NCBI RefSeq assembly: GCF_004402695.1
Contig: NZ_SOFL01000023.1
Coordinates: forward strand, 1-64,000
Source of the DNA: Cryobacterium adonitolivorans
Lineage (GTDB): Bacteria > Actinomycetota > Actinomycetes > Actinomycetales > Microbacteriaceae
DNA length: 64,000 bases
Reading direction: 5' to 3'
The translations under genes and the position numbers were made by a program. Positions 7,494 through 15,780 of this stretch are shown one piece after another (the first letter of the stretch is position 1; each line of letters starts with the position of its first letter). The notes beneath the pieces were generated by a model, which was given only the letters and a program-made list of their open reading frames with translations, searched no databases and was not told the origin of the DNA.

Positions 7494-8567
7494 TCACCAA
7501 CCGCCGCGCGTCGGCGTATGTGCCTTCCGGGCGTCGTCGGGCATTGCCATTTCGGCCCGCAAGCCTAGGAGTCGGATCGGACGGCCCGCTTCGATTCCTG
7601 CTGCGAGGTCCAAGGCCCGGGCGAGGATTTCGGTCGTGTCGGATGTGTCGGGGATCTTCCTCGCACGAGTGTGGGTGACAAACGGCGCGTAACGAACCTT
7701 GAGGGTCAGCCCGATGACGGGCCGCCCTTCGGCCAGAACATCCTCGAGGACACGCGCTGTCAGCTCCCTCACGGCCTCGTCCACCTGGGCGGGGTCGGTC
7801 AGGTCGCGCTGGAAGGTGGTCTCTCGGCTATGCCCGCGGGCAACCCACGGGGTGTCGTCGACAACGCTGGCGCCGTACCCGCGTCCGAGCTCCGCGTACC
7901 AAGGACCCATCTTGGGTCCGAACTCCGGGACCAGGTCCTGGGGGTCGGTCGCGGCGAGCTCGGCGACGGTGTTGATGCCGAGTTTGGTCAGCCGGCCCGA
8001 CACTTTGGTTCCCACGCCCCACAGATCCCTGGTGGGCCGACTGCCCATCACGTCGAGCCAGTTCCCCACCGTTAGACGGAAGACTCCGGCCGGCTTTGCA
8101 AAACCGGTGGCGACCTTCGCTCTCACCACGGTGTCGCCGATGCCCACACTGCAGTGCAGCTGGTTACGCTCCAAAACAGCGGCCTGCACCTGACGGGCGT
8201 AGGCTTCCGGATTCTCTGTCTCAGTGCCAACAAAGGCTTCATCCCACCCCAGCACCTGCACGATGGCGCCGGGCTGCGCACGCAGGGTCGCCATCACCGT
8301 TTCTGACGCCGCGAGGTAGGCCTCCTGATCGACGGGGAGGATCACGGCGTCGGGCACCTTCCGGGCCGCAATGCGTAGGGGCATTCCGGAACCCACGCCG
8401 AACGCCCTGGCTTCGTAGGATGCGGTCGACACCACAGCTCGTTCCGTGGGGTCGCCCCGACCGCCGACAATAATCGGCCTGCCCGCAAGCTCCGGCCGCC
8501 GGAGCACTTCGACCGCCGCGATGAACTGGTCAAGATCGACGTGCAGCACCCACCAGATTCCGCTCAC
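7494..8567 (-). CDS. dinB: Y-family DNA polymerase IV
   Basis: The protein (357 residues from GTG 8567; a TTG at 8585 would add six) has Y-family polymerase domains: palm motif LHVDLDQFIAAVE with the first catalytic Asp, the nucleotide-binding stretch STASYEARAFGVGSGMPL, the second metal site in LGWDEAFVG, a thumb with two helix-hairpin-helix elements (LWGVGTKVSGRLTKLGINTV) and a little-finger domain (about 235-340). It performs error-prone translesion synthesis in the cytosol. There is no clear C-terminal beta-clamp peptide, since the protein ends in a basic, poorly conserved tail (ARKAHTPTRGGW). The usual SIDE(A/C) is replaced by GWDEA, and the catalytic acids are kept. No SOS box is obvious upstream. 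Confidence 0.9.
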   Translation of the reverse strand: MSGIWWVLHVDLDQFIAAVEVLRRPELAGRPIIVGGRGDPTERAVVSTASYEARAFGVGSGMPLRIAARKVPDAVILPVDQEAYLAASETVMATLRAQPGAIVQVLGWDEAFVGTETENPEAYARQVQAAVLERNQLHCSVGIGDTVVRAKVATGFAKPAGVFRLTVGNWLDVMGSRPTRDLWGVGTKVSGRLTKLGINTVAELAATDPQDLVPEFGPKMGPWYAELGRGYGASVVDDTPWVARGHSRETTFQRDLTDPAQVDEAVRELTARVLEDVLAEGRPVIGLTLKVRYAPFVTHTRARKIPDTSDTTEILARALDLAAGIEAGRPIRLLGLRAEMAMPDDARKAHTPTRGGW

Positions 8568-8699
8568 GCCACCAGTCTGCCCCAAACGCCCCTGGCAAGC
8601 ATCGGCTCTCCACGCTTGAGATCAATCAGGCCGTTGGTGGGCATGTGGCCGATGAACTATCGCGCGCCTATCGGGCACAACGAGAGTTCCCTCGACCGG

Positions 8700-9137
8700 T
8701 CAGTTCTTCTTTAGCTTCTCGGCGAGCATCACGATGATGCCGCTGGGACCGCGGACGTAGGTGAGTTTGTAGACGTCTTCATATGTCGCGACACCGCGAA
8801 GCTGAAAGCACCCGTGCGTCGCGGCGATCTCAAGGGCCTTGTCGATGCTGTCGACGGAGAAGGCGACGCGGTGCATGCCGATCTCATTGGGACGAGTGGG
8901 CTCCGACTCGATCCCTTCGGGATGGATGTACTCGAAGAGCTCAAGGTGACCGTGACCGTCTGGCGTCTGGAGCATCGAGATGTTGGCGTGGTTGCCGTCA
9001 AGGCCGACAGCAGTGTCGGTCCACTCACCACGAACTGAGTCACGCCCAACGACTGTGAGACCGAGGTCCGTGAAGAAGGAGATCGTTGCTTCGAGGTCGC
9101 GAACGGCAATGCCGACATTCTCAAGCTTGATGGACAT
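8700..9137 (-). CDS. VOC (glyoxalase/bleomycin-resistance fold) protein, intact copy
   Basis: The 145-residue single-unit VOC protein begins MSIKLENVGIAVRDLEATIS and ends SGIIVMLAEKLKKN. It retains what is lost from the frameshifted copy at 383-825. Candidate metal ligands are H in HGHLELFEY and H in GMHRVAFSV, plus E in the LFEYIHPEG strand; VOC dimers use such His/Glu sets to bind a divalent cation. The family includes methylmalonyl-CoA epimerases, glyoxalases and dioxygenases, so the reaction cannot be assigned. The AT-rich stretch TATATATTATG about 70 bases upstream may hold the promoter. The two copies are clearly paralogous but well diverged, so the duplication is not recent. Confidence 0.85.
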   Translation of the reverse strand: MSIKLENVGIAVRDLEATISFFTDLGLTVVGRDSVRGEWTDTAVGLDGNHANISMLQTPDGHGHLELFEYIHPEGIESEPTRPNEIGMHRVAFSVDSIDKALEIAATHGCFQLRGVATYEDVYKLTYVRGPSGIIVMLAEKLKKN

Positions 9138-9548
9138 GGCGGTCGCAATCTGCGTTGCATGACGGGCATCGAACTCGAAGTGCCTCGTACCCTACTCGCC
9201 TCATAATATATACGTTTTGAGGCACCGAGATTGCGGGACATCCTGAGGTTTCTCCGTCTGGACGGGTCAAGCCGATTGCTCCATCTTGGTGAGGCGGGTC
9301 GATCGCGCCTCCTATGTCGATGTAGTTGGGTGGCTGGTGACGCTGGGGAACGTCCAGCTGCCGTCGATCACTTTGGGGTGCGGGCGGTACGCCGGACTGT
9401 GTAATTCCAGCCCTCCATAATGGGCCGCCGAAATCTTGCGCTGACGAGTGACTTCGGTGTCAGGCGTGACACATCCGCTTTGAGCAACGTCTATGAGTAG
9501 ATACGCCGGACCGCCTGTGGTGGAGGCGCCACGAAACGAAGGTTCACT
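9138..9548. other. Divergent promoter region, no gene seen
   Basis: About 410 bases between the VOC gene and the kinase gene. The left 80 bases are AT-rich and probably promote the VOC gene; the right end carries the kinase ribosome site (GAAGG). Nothing else is recognised, and no RNA structure stands out. Confidence 0.35.
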
Positions 9549-10979
9549 ATGGACGTCATCACCTTGGCCGGGCGCTCTCCTCAGGCCTCAGACGCCGGGG
9601 CGCCGCGCCTGCGCGGACGCTACCGGTTGCAGGAACTGATAGGTCGAGGCGGCGCGGGGTCTGTCTACCGCGCCCACGACGAATCACTGGGTCGCGACGT
9701 CGCGGTGAAGGTCTTCGAGGCGTCCGCGACAAGCGAAAAGGACGTCCGTCGCCAGGAAGACGAGGTGAACCTCCTGGCGGGCCTGAGCCACCACAGCCTC
9801 GTAACCCTGCTGGATGCGGGCGTCGACCGCACGGATGCGGCCCGGCCGCGTGTCTACTTCGTCATGGAGCTCGTCACAGGCGCCGACCTCAAGGTCCAGC
9901 TCGAGGGAGGCCCTCTCACCGCTCGTCAGACAGCGCAAATCGGCTTCGACCTGGCCGAAGGCCTGCAGTACATTCACCATCGGGGTGTCGTGCATCGGGA
10001 CGTCAAGCCGGCCAACATCCTGCTAGTCCGCTACAGCCACGGCGGCGCACGGTACCGGGCGAAGCTGACCGATTTTGGCATTGCCCTGGTCGGTGCCATC
10101 GAGCGTCGCGACACGGACAACGTGACGACGGGCACGGCCGCCTACCTCAGCCCCGAACAGGCGCGGGGACAGACGCTGGGGTCGGCCAGCGACATCTACT
10201 CTTTGGGGCTCGTTCTCCTCGAGTGCTTCACCCGAACCATCGCGTTTCCCGGTGACCCGATCCCGTCGGCCCTGGGCCGACTCCGAAGCGATCCGCACAT
10301 TCCGCCGGGCATCACCCCGGAATGGAGCGCCCTGCTGGCGGCCATGACCTCTCGCGACCCGAAGGACCGTCCCTCCATCGACGATCTGGTCGTGGCGTTT
10401 CGCCAGATGATTGCTGCCGAGACCGGCCGGCACAGGGATGTTGTGGCCCATCCCGAGCCGTCGACCGAGGAATCCCGGTTGCGCGCGGTCGCGCGCTATC
10501 GGCTCCCGGAGGCGCCGGTCGACGGGGCCTTCGACCGCGTCACGGCTATTGCCGCCCGCGTGTTCTCCGTTCCGATCGCGCTCGTCACGATTGTCGATCA
10601 CGATCGGATCTGGTTCACGTCCCACCATGGTCTCGAGATCGACCACATTGACAGGCACCCCGGGCTCTGCGCTTCGGCCATCCTGGATGACGTGCCCTGG
10701 GTCGTCGAGGATGCCCGGTTCGACCCACGGACGCTGGCCAACCCCCTCGTCGCCGGCGATTTCGGCCTTCAGTTCTACGCCGGGGTGCCGTTGCGCACGC
10801 GCGACGGACACAACCTCGGCACGCTGTGCGTGTTCGACTTCGAACCGCGCCTGGCGTCGGAGGCGGAACTCGCCACCCTCAGCGACCTCGCCGCGATGGT
10901 CATGAGCGAAATGGAACTGCGCCTGCAGAGCCGGCGATCCAAGACCGCGCTGGAGAGCGCTCCTCCGGCTCCGAGCTGA
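9549..10979 (+). CDS. Soluble Ser/Thr protein kinase with C-terminal GAF domain
   Basis: The 476-residue protein has a complete Hanks-type kinase domain (about residues 25-290): glycine loop GRGGAGSVY (32-40), K54 in VAVKVF, HRD 149-151 in VVHRDVKPANILL, DFG 175-177 and an APE-like SPE in TAAYLSPEQ. A GAF domain follows (about 305-460, with RVFSVPIALVTIVD and YAGVPLRTRDG). There is no transmembrane helix or PASTA repeat, unlike the PknB class, so it acts in the cytosol and probably responds to a ligand or redox signal through GAF. This GAF type is close to those before GGDEF or ANTAR outputs. It is monocistronic and convergent with the sorbitol operon. Confidence 0.9.
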   Translation: MDVITLAGRSPQASDAGAPRLRGRYRLQELIGRGGAGSVYRAHDESLGRDVAVKVFEASATSEKDVRRQEDEVNLLAGLSHHSLVTLLDAGVDRTDAARPRVYFVMELVTGADLKVQLEGGPLTARQTAQIGFDLAEGLQYIHHRGVVHRDVKPANILLVRYSHGGARYRAKLTDFGIALVGAIERRDTDNVTTGTAAYLSPEQARGQTLGSASDIYSLGLVLLECFTRTIAFPGDPIPSALGRLRSDPHIPPGITPEWSALLAAMTSRDPKDRPSIDDLVVAFRQMIAAETGRHRDVVAHPEPSTEESRLRAVARYRLPEAPVDGAFDRVTAIAARVFSVPIALVTIVDHDRIWFTSHHGLEIDHIDRHPGLCASAILDDVPWVVEDARFDPRTLANPLVAGDFGLQFYAGVPLRTRDGHNLGTLCVFDFEPRLASEAELATLSDLAAMVMSEMELRLQSRRSKTALESAPPAPS

Positions 10980-11012
10980 TTGGACGAACCGCCCGGCGCA
11001 GCAACCACGGTC

Positions 11013-11276
11013 TCAAGCGGCGTTCGTGGATCGAAGCATCCCCACGATCGCGGCCACTGCATCGACTTCGTCCGTGCCGTCAGCGAGAACTTCAATGTCG
11101 GCACCGACATGGAGGCCCAATGCGAGTACGGCCACAATGCTGCGCAGGCTGGCGATTTCCTCACCGCGCCTCAGGAAGACGCTGCTGCTGAACCGGCTTG
11201 CTGTCTGGTGCAAACGATGTGCGATTGCCGCGTGGACACCATGCGGAAGCCGCACGGTCGCCTGTTCCCTGAACAC
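11013..11276 (-). CDS. HPr-like PTS phosphocarrier with altered active site
   Basis: From GTG 11276, 7 bases after the srlB stop, the 87-residue product has HPr length and pattern: ATVRLPHGVHAAIAHRLHQT, a serine at the regulatory Ser46 position (ASLRSIVAV) and ALGLHVGADIEVLADGTDE. The active-site His15 equivalent is present in GVHAAIA, but the invariant Arg17-Pro18 of GLHxRPA are Ala and Ile. Arg17 normally stabilises the phosphohistidine, so phosphotransfer should be weak or differently tuned. As the last gene of the sorbitol operon it may serve as a dedicated carrier or as a regulatory decoy. It lacks an ATG, but the frame is conserved and coding in character. Confidence 0.75.
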   Translation of the reverse strand: MFREQATVRLPHGVHAAIAHRLHQTASRFSSSVFLRRGEEIASLRSIVAVLALGLHVGADIEVLADGTDEVDAVAAIVGMLRSTNAA

Positions 11277-11283
11277 GGCGGCT

Positions 11284-11646
11284 CTATACCTGGATGGTGA
11301 TGACACTGCCGACGTGCAATTTTGGCGGCGTTGCTGCCTCGACGTAGACCGAGCCGTGCATGCGGGCCTCGGTGGCGCCGTTGAAGACGACGGTGATGTG
11401 GCCCAGACCGTCCAGGTTCTGCCGGGCAACTTCCCCTACCGCGGTGATCGTGAACAGTTCCTCATCCAGGCTCAGGTGCTGGCCGGGTTCGATAGCCGCG
11501 GTCGACGCATTGACGTCGACGATATAGCAATAGTCCTTCAGAGCCGCCGGGGCCCCCTGGCCGAAGAGAATGAACATTCCTTCGCCGAGAAAGGATTCGA
11601 CCTCGTCGCCGATTTCACCGACGGTGGTTTGGTAAATGACTGACAT
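11284..11646 (-). CDS. srlB: PTS glucitol/sorbitol-specific IIA component
   Basis: The 120-residue protein matches the IIA-Gut family: MSVIYQTTVGEIGDEV, FGQGAPAALKDYC, ITAVGEVARQNL, GLGHITVVFNGATEA. ATG 11646 is chosen because it aligns with the family N-terminus and has AAAGAAG upstream; the frame is open to 11718. In E. coli SrlB, as I recall it, the phosphorylated residue is His43 in YCFIH. Here the aligned residues are YCYIV, with Val43. If the recall is right, the usual phosphorelay step is missing or moved to another His (58, 84 or 97). It lies between srlE and the HPr-like gene, 100 bases after srlE with a hairpin in the gap. Confidence 0.85.
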   Translation of the reverse strand: MSVIYQTTVGEIGDEVESFLGEGMFILFGQGAPAALKDYCYIVDVNASTAAIEPGQHLSLDEELFTITAVGEVARQNLDGLGHITVVFNGATEARMHGSVYVEAATPPKLHVGSVITIQV

Positions 11647-11704
11647 GACTGCTTCTTTCCGTTCGGAAGATCGAGGGTGTTGCGCGTCGCACAATGCGAC
11701 AATC

Positions 11705-11737
11705 GGTGAGGCGCTCACTCAGAGTGAGAGCCTCACC
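11705..11737 (-). terminator. Intercistronic hairpin between srlE and srlB
   Basis: GGTGAGGC (11705-11712) pairs with GCCTCACC (11730-11737), and inside them CTCACT (11714-11719) pairs with AGTGAG (11723-11728). This makes a 14-bp stem with one mismatch and a three-base loop. It sits in the only long gap inside the sorbitol operon. It could be a partial terminator or an RNA-stability element that sets IIBC expression apart from that of IIA and HPr. Confidence 0.5.
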
Positions 11738-11746
11738 GGTTGGCCT

Positions 11747-12778
11747 TTAGACGTAGAGTCCGATGCTGGCCAGCCAGGCCAGAGCGACCCGAGGCGCACC
11801 AGTGATGAACCTGGAGTACAGGACAGACGGAACGCCGACTTCCACGGTCTCGGGCTCTGCCTCGGCAAGTCCCAGCCCGACGGGAATGAAGTCGCAGGCG
11901 TTCTGGGTGTTGATGGCGAACAGGGCCGGCAGCGCGAGACTCGGCGGGATGTTGCCCTTGCCGATCTCGACACCGATGAGCGTACCGATGACCTGTCCGA
12001 TGACCCCGCCCGGGCCCAGGAGCGGTGAGAGGAACGGCAGGGAACAGATGAAGCCCAGGAGGATGAGCCCGAGGCCGCTCCCGGCAAGGGGAGCCAGGAA
12101 CCCGGAGAACCAGTTCCCGAAGCCGGAGCCTTGAATGATTCCGATCAGCATGGCGACGAACGCCATGAATGGGATGATCGTGTGCAACATGGTCTGCACC
12201 GCGTCTCGGGCAGCCTGGTAGAACGTGTTCACCACCTTGCCGGCACCGAGCCCGATCTTTTGCACGAACGACTGGTTGGGCCGTGCGGCGAGCGTCTCGG
12301 AGATCTTCTTGTCGGTCGAGTACTTGTAGGTGCGCTCGGCCGGTTCCTCGCTCGCCCCCGTAGTCGGGCCGGATGCCGACGAAGCGACATTGGCGCCCAC
12401 CGCGACGAGGCAGACGACCTGGTTCAGTCCTACAGCGGAGACGTAGATGTCCTCGTGGATATACTGCGCCAGCGGGCCAGAGCGTCCGGTCGGCATGATG
12501 TTGATCGTCGGGATGTGCTTCTTGGGATAGATCCCACAGCGCAGCGTTCCTCCGCAGTCGATGACCACGGCGAAGGTCTCGTCGTCGGGCACCGACGTCT
12601 TGAACCCATTGACCGGTTCAGCACCGGTGAGCTCGGCGATCTTGTCGACGATGTCCGGCTTCGCGCCGCCGCCGGTGATGTAGACGAGCTTGTTCTTCTT
12701 CTCGGTGGGGGTGATGGTGAGCGGGCCGCCGAATCCGCCGCTTCCCTTGTTGACCACAACTCCGTGATATTCGACCAT
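11747..12778 (-). CDS. srlE: PTS glucitol/sorbitol-specific IIB-IIC2 component
   Basis: The 343-residue membrane protein begins with a IIB domain ([20 protein letters not shown]) whose conserved [20 protein letters not shown] holds C75, the residue phosphorylated in E. coli SrlE. A linker (about 125-165) leads to the C-terminal half of the permease (about 180-343) with four or more hydrophobic segments, including [20 protein letters not shown]. With SrlA it forms the channel that imports D-sorbitol as sorbitol-6-phosphate. ATG 12778 has AAGGAGAAGC just upstream, 11 bases after the srlA stop. Length and domain order are normal for the family. Confidence 0.93.
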   Translation of the reverse strand: MVEYHGVVVNKGSGGFGGPLTITPTEKKNKLVYITGGGAKPDIVDKIAELTGAEPVNGFKTSVPDDETFAVVIDCGGTLRCGIYPKKHIPTINIMPTGRSGPLAQYIHEDIYVSAVGLNQVVCLVAVGANVASSASGPTTGASEEPAERTYKYSTDKKISETLAARPNQSFVQKIGLGAGKVVNTFYQAARDAVQTMLHTIIPFMAFVAMLIGIIQGSGFGNWFSGFLAPLAGSGLGLILLGFICSLPFLSPLLGPGGVIGQVIGTLIGVEIGKGNIPPSLALPALFAINTQNACDFIPVGLGLAEAEPETVEVGVPSVLYSRFITGAPRVALAWLASIGLYV

Positions 12779-12789
12779 GATGCTTCTCC

Positions 12790-13371
12790 TTAGCCCTGCA
12801 CCGTAGCGGCGCTGTCCTGCGTGTGGACGACCTTGCTGAGTGTGACGCCCTGCTGCTTCGACACGATCTTGGTGGTGAGGTCGGTGACCCAGCCACTGAG
12901 GAAGTTGAGGACGAGGCCCACGAGCAGGTACCTGATGGCGAGCGGTCCGGCGTCCAGGCCGAGCTTCTGGATGCCGGCGGCGACGCCGAGCCAGATGAAC
13001 AGTTCGCCCGGGTTGATGTGCGGGAAGACTCCGTTGCTGGTGTGGCAGAAGTGTGCCGCGCTGGCGAAGTAGCTCGGCTTGTAGCGCTCGGGCAGGAACC
13101 GACCGAGCGAGTGCACCATCGGGTTCGCGAGCAGGAATGAGCCGAGGAAGGGCAGCACCATGTACCGCATGAGCGGGTTGCCGCCGGCCTTGCCGGCAAA
13201 GGTGTTGATGCGCTCCTCACCGACCAACCGGATCAGCGAGTTCATTGCGATGAGCAACAGCAGAACCACCGGAACGATGGTCTGCATCCAACCGATGAAG
13301 GTCTCTGCTCCGGTCTCGAACAGGCCGATGAAAAGCTGTGCGCCTTGCACGAGAATGCCAAGAATATCCAC
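12790..13371 (-). CDS. srlA: PTS glucitol/sorbitol-specific IIC component
   Basis: The 193-residue membrane protein matches EIIC-GUT: an N-terminal amphipathic start ([20 protein letters not shown]), a hydrophobic segment [16 protein letters not shown], then [20 protein letters not shown] with [20 protein letters not shown], and the family block [17 protein letters not shown]. It builds the first half of the sorbitol translocation channel, and SrlE supplies the second half. It starts three bases after the gutM stop. The length equals the usual 180-195 residues, and nothing looks damaged. Confidence 0.93.
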   Translation of the reverse strand: MDILGILVQGAQLFIGLFETGAETFIGWMQTIVPVVLLLLIAMNSLIRLVGEERINTFAGKAGGNPLMRYMVLPFLGSFLLANPMVHSLGRFLPERYKPSYFASAAHFCHTSNGVFPHINPGELFIWLGVAAGIQKLGLDAGPLAIRYLLVGLVLNFLSGWVTDLTTKIVSKQQGVTLSKVVHTQDSAATVQG

Positions 13372-13374
13372 AGC

Positions 13375-13827
13375 TCACTCCTTTCTCTTTGTAAAGACGG
13401 ACTTGGTCTTCGTCGTCAGTTGGCCCAAAGGGCTTTCTGGCTGCGGGACGGTCCCCCCTGCCATGATCGTGATGTAGTTTTCACGTGCGTTTTCGGTTGC
13501 CGTGCGAACGCTCTTCGGCTGGCGCCGACAGTCGTCTGCGGACGTGGACCGAATGTTCTTGCCCTCGAACCCCGGTAGAACACGGAATTTCGAGAAAACG
13601 GTGACTCCGGAGATCCTTCGGCTATCGAGAATGCCGCCCGCGTCATCGACGCAGTGCATGACGATGGCCCCGGAGGAGAAAGCGCCTTTCTTGATGCCGA
13701 TGGCCACCTTGCCTTTTCTTCGCAATTCGCTGTAGGCGGCGGTGAAGCTCTTCATCTGCAAAAGGGCAAGGCCCATTTGCAGCACATAGGCGACGCCGAG
13801 AGCGATCAAGATCAGCCAGAAATTCAT
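13375..13827 (-). CDS. gutM: GutM-like transcriptional co-regulator of the sorbitol operon
   Basis: The 150-residue protein has one N-terminal membrane helix (FWLILIALGVAYVLQMGLAL) and the GutM core with MKSFTAAYSELRRKGKVAIG, IKKGAFSSGAIVMHCVDDAG and RVLPGFEGKNI. In enterobacteria GutM (SrlM) activates the sorbitol operon by an unknown route; many Gram-positive sorbitol operons carry it next to a PRD regulator, as here. Its ATG overlaps the stop of the regulator by four bases, so the two are translationally coupled. The C-terminal 30 residues are basic and poorly conserved. Confidence 0.85.
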   Translation of the reverse strand: MNFWLILIALGVAYVLQMGLALLQMKSFTAAYSELRRKGKVAIGIKKGAFSSGAIVMHCVDDAGGILDSRRISGVTVFSKFRVLPGFEGKNIRSTSADDCRRQPKSVRTATENARENYITIMAGGTVPQPESPLGQLTTKTKSVFTKRKE

Positions 13828-15758
13828 CTCAGCTCCTCAGATTTGTGGGACAGCAGGGGCGTTCGTGCCATGTGAAAGAAGAGCTGCTCATAGGTCGAGA
13901 GCTGAGAAATCTGGTCGATTTCTGAACGGTTGCCGGCAAGCCGGATCACCTCGTCATAGATCTTGACGAGCATGGTGTCGTCGTAGTCCGACTTGTCGGG
14001 CAGACCCATCAGCAAAATGACTCGCACCCCGGTGTCCTCCGCGGCTCTGGGCACGACTCCCATGGCGAAGACGACCCGGGTGCCGAGCGCATTCGCCAGG
14101 TGGGGAAACGCCACGCGCTCGTCCAGCACCATGGTGGATTGCGCCTCCCGGGCGAGAAGGCGTTCTCGAAATCCGCTGTCGAGCGCCCCCTCCGCGACGA
14201 GCTGGTCGACCATCACCATCGTGTTGTCCAGATAGGACTTCTCCGGGAAGAGGGTGAAAAATCGGGAGCGGTCAAGAATGGAAACCAGCAGACTGTTCGC
14301 GCCGGCACCGACGGGGATGTCGACCTGATTGTCGTAGCGGAGCTGGTTGAGTTTGCGCAGGAATTCTCGATTGTCGAAGAACTCGCTTAGCTCGATAATG
14401 CTGGTCGAGGTCACGAGTTCGGACCGAGTCGTGACGACGAGATCAAAGCGGTCAAGAGCTTCGGTATCGGCGTCATTGAGTGAGAGGATCTGAAACTCGG
14501 TTCTCTCCGACATGAATTTCTGGAGCTGGGATTGGATCAGCCGGGCGGAAACCGGCCCGGACGCAACGACGATCGCGACCCGGTAGCGAGGTTCACTCTG
14601 GGCACTCTTCTCCTCCAGGAAGACCTGGAAGTAGGACGCGATGAAGCCCAGCTCGTCTTCGATGACGGTGAGTTCGGTCTCCTGCTCGATGACCCGCTTC
14701 GCGACCTCTGCCATGCGAAAGGCGACCGGATATTCGATCTCGATGTCGTGGAGTGAGCGATCCTTGAGATGCACGCGGTACCTCATTCGGTTCTGCATGA
14801 AGGTGATGTGATAGACGAACTCCTTCAACAGGGCGTCCGCGGGAACGTGCAGGTCCATCTCCGAATCGATCTGATCGAGGATCTTCTGAACCAGGGCCGC
14901 ATTCTCAGACGTGGATGGGAATTGCTCTCGACCTCGTTCGTCCGCCGGGGTCCGCATGCCGGCGATTGGCAGCGCCAGAAAAATCGACTCCTCGGCGGGG
15001 ATGGCGATCTGAATCCGGCGCCCTATGGCGTTGACAACCTTGTCGGCCAGCCCGAACGCCGGCGTGTTCTCCAGGCTCAGGTATTTGCTCGGCATAGCGG
15101 TCAGCGAACGTTCGGTCAGGACGCGATCGATCATCACCGTGAACCACCGTTTGAACGACTCCGTCGTTTCCGCGTCCAGGTAATACGCCGCCGCCGCATC
15201 CTCGATGACCTCGACGAAGTCATCGTCCAACGGGTAGTCGGAGTAAACCGTGTCAAACATGTTCTCGAGAACGAACAAACGAATCTGCAGTTCATCGCCC
15301 AGGAGATCGATGCCCACATTGGGGATGCCGGATATCTGCAGGGCATACGGCGAAAGATCCTTGTTGAGCCGGCTCAGATCCGCGACGACCGTGCTCCTAC
15401 CGATGCTCATCTCCTCGACGAGATCATCGATGAGGGTCGGTGCGGTCTGGTTGATCAGCCGACGAACGATGTGCCCATAACGGTTGGCTGGGAGATTGAA
15501 CGAATTCACGCTCTCGAAGATGCGCTCCCGAACCGAACCGAATGCGGCCGGATCCACGATGAGGAAACGATAGCGACCGCTCTCCAACTCGATCGTTCCC
15601 GACGAGTCGAGGAGCCGGTTGAGATCACGAATATCGTTCGTGATCGTTTTTGTCCCGACGCCGAAGTGACTCGCAAGAGCGTCGTTGGACGCCGACAGTC
15701 GGGTTTCCAGATATCTGATGATTTGTGCGGGTCTGCTGAGCTTGCGACGGTTGTCCAC
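13824..15758 (-). CDS. PRD-containing PTS-controlled regulator of sorbitol genes
   Basis: The 644-residue multidomain regulator has two helix-turn-helix units (about 8-60 and 85-140), PRD1 (about 175-285), PRD2 (about 290-400), a IIB-Gat-like domain (about 405-495, with YRVAIVVASGPVSARLIQSQ) and a C-terminal IIA-like domain with the candidate phospho-His near 553 in VAFPHL. This is the MtlR/LicR layout: activity depends on phosphorylation by HPr and by the cognate permease. In PRD2 one expected His is replaced (ELGFIASYFQVF). It sits between srlD and gutM, and as a member of the operon it should control the srl promoter autogenously. It starts 22 bases after the srlD stop. Confidence 0.88.
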   Translation of the reverse strand: MDNRRKLSRPAQIIRYLETRLSASNDALASHFGVGTKTITNDIRDLNRLLDSSGTIELESGRYRFLIVDPAAFGSVRERIFESVNSFNLPANRYGHIVRRLINQTAPTLIDDLVEEMSIGRSTVVADLSRLNKDLSPYALQISGIPNVGIDLLGDELQIRLFVLENMFDTVYSDYPLDDDFVEVIEDAAAAYYLDAETTESFKRWFTVMIDRVLTERSLTAMPSKYLSLENTPAFGLADKVVNAIGRRIQIAIPAEESIFLALPIAGMRTPADERGREQFPSTSENAALVQKILDQIDSEMDLHVPADALLKEFVYHITFMQNRMRYRVHLKDRSLHDIEIEYPVAFRMAEVAKRVIEQETELTVIEDELGFIASYFQVFLEEKSAQSEPRYRVAIVVASGPVSARLIQSQLQKFMSERTEFQILSLNDADTEALDRFDLVVTTRSELVTSTSIIELSEFFDNREFLRKLNQLRYDNQVDIPVGAGANSLLVSILDRSRFFTLFPEKSYLDNTMVMVDQLVAEGALDSGFRERLLAREAQSTMVLDERVAFPHLANALGTRVVFAMGVVPRAAEDTGVRVILLMGLPDKSDYDDTMLVKIYDEVIRLAGNRSEIDQISQLSTYEQLFFHMARTPLLSHKSEELR

Positions 15759-15780
15759 GTTGACCTTCCGTCCAGAGCGG

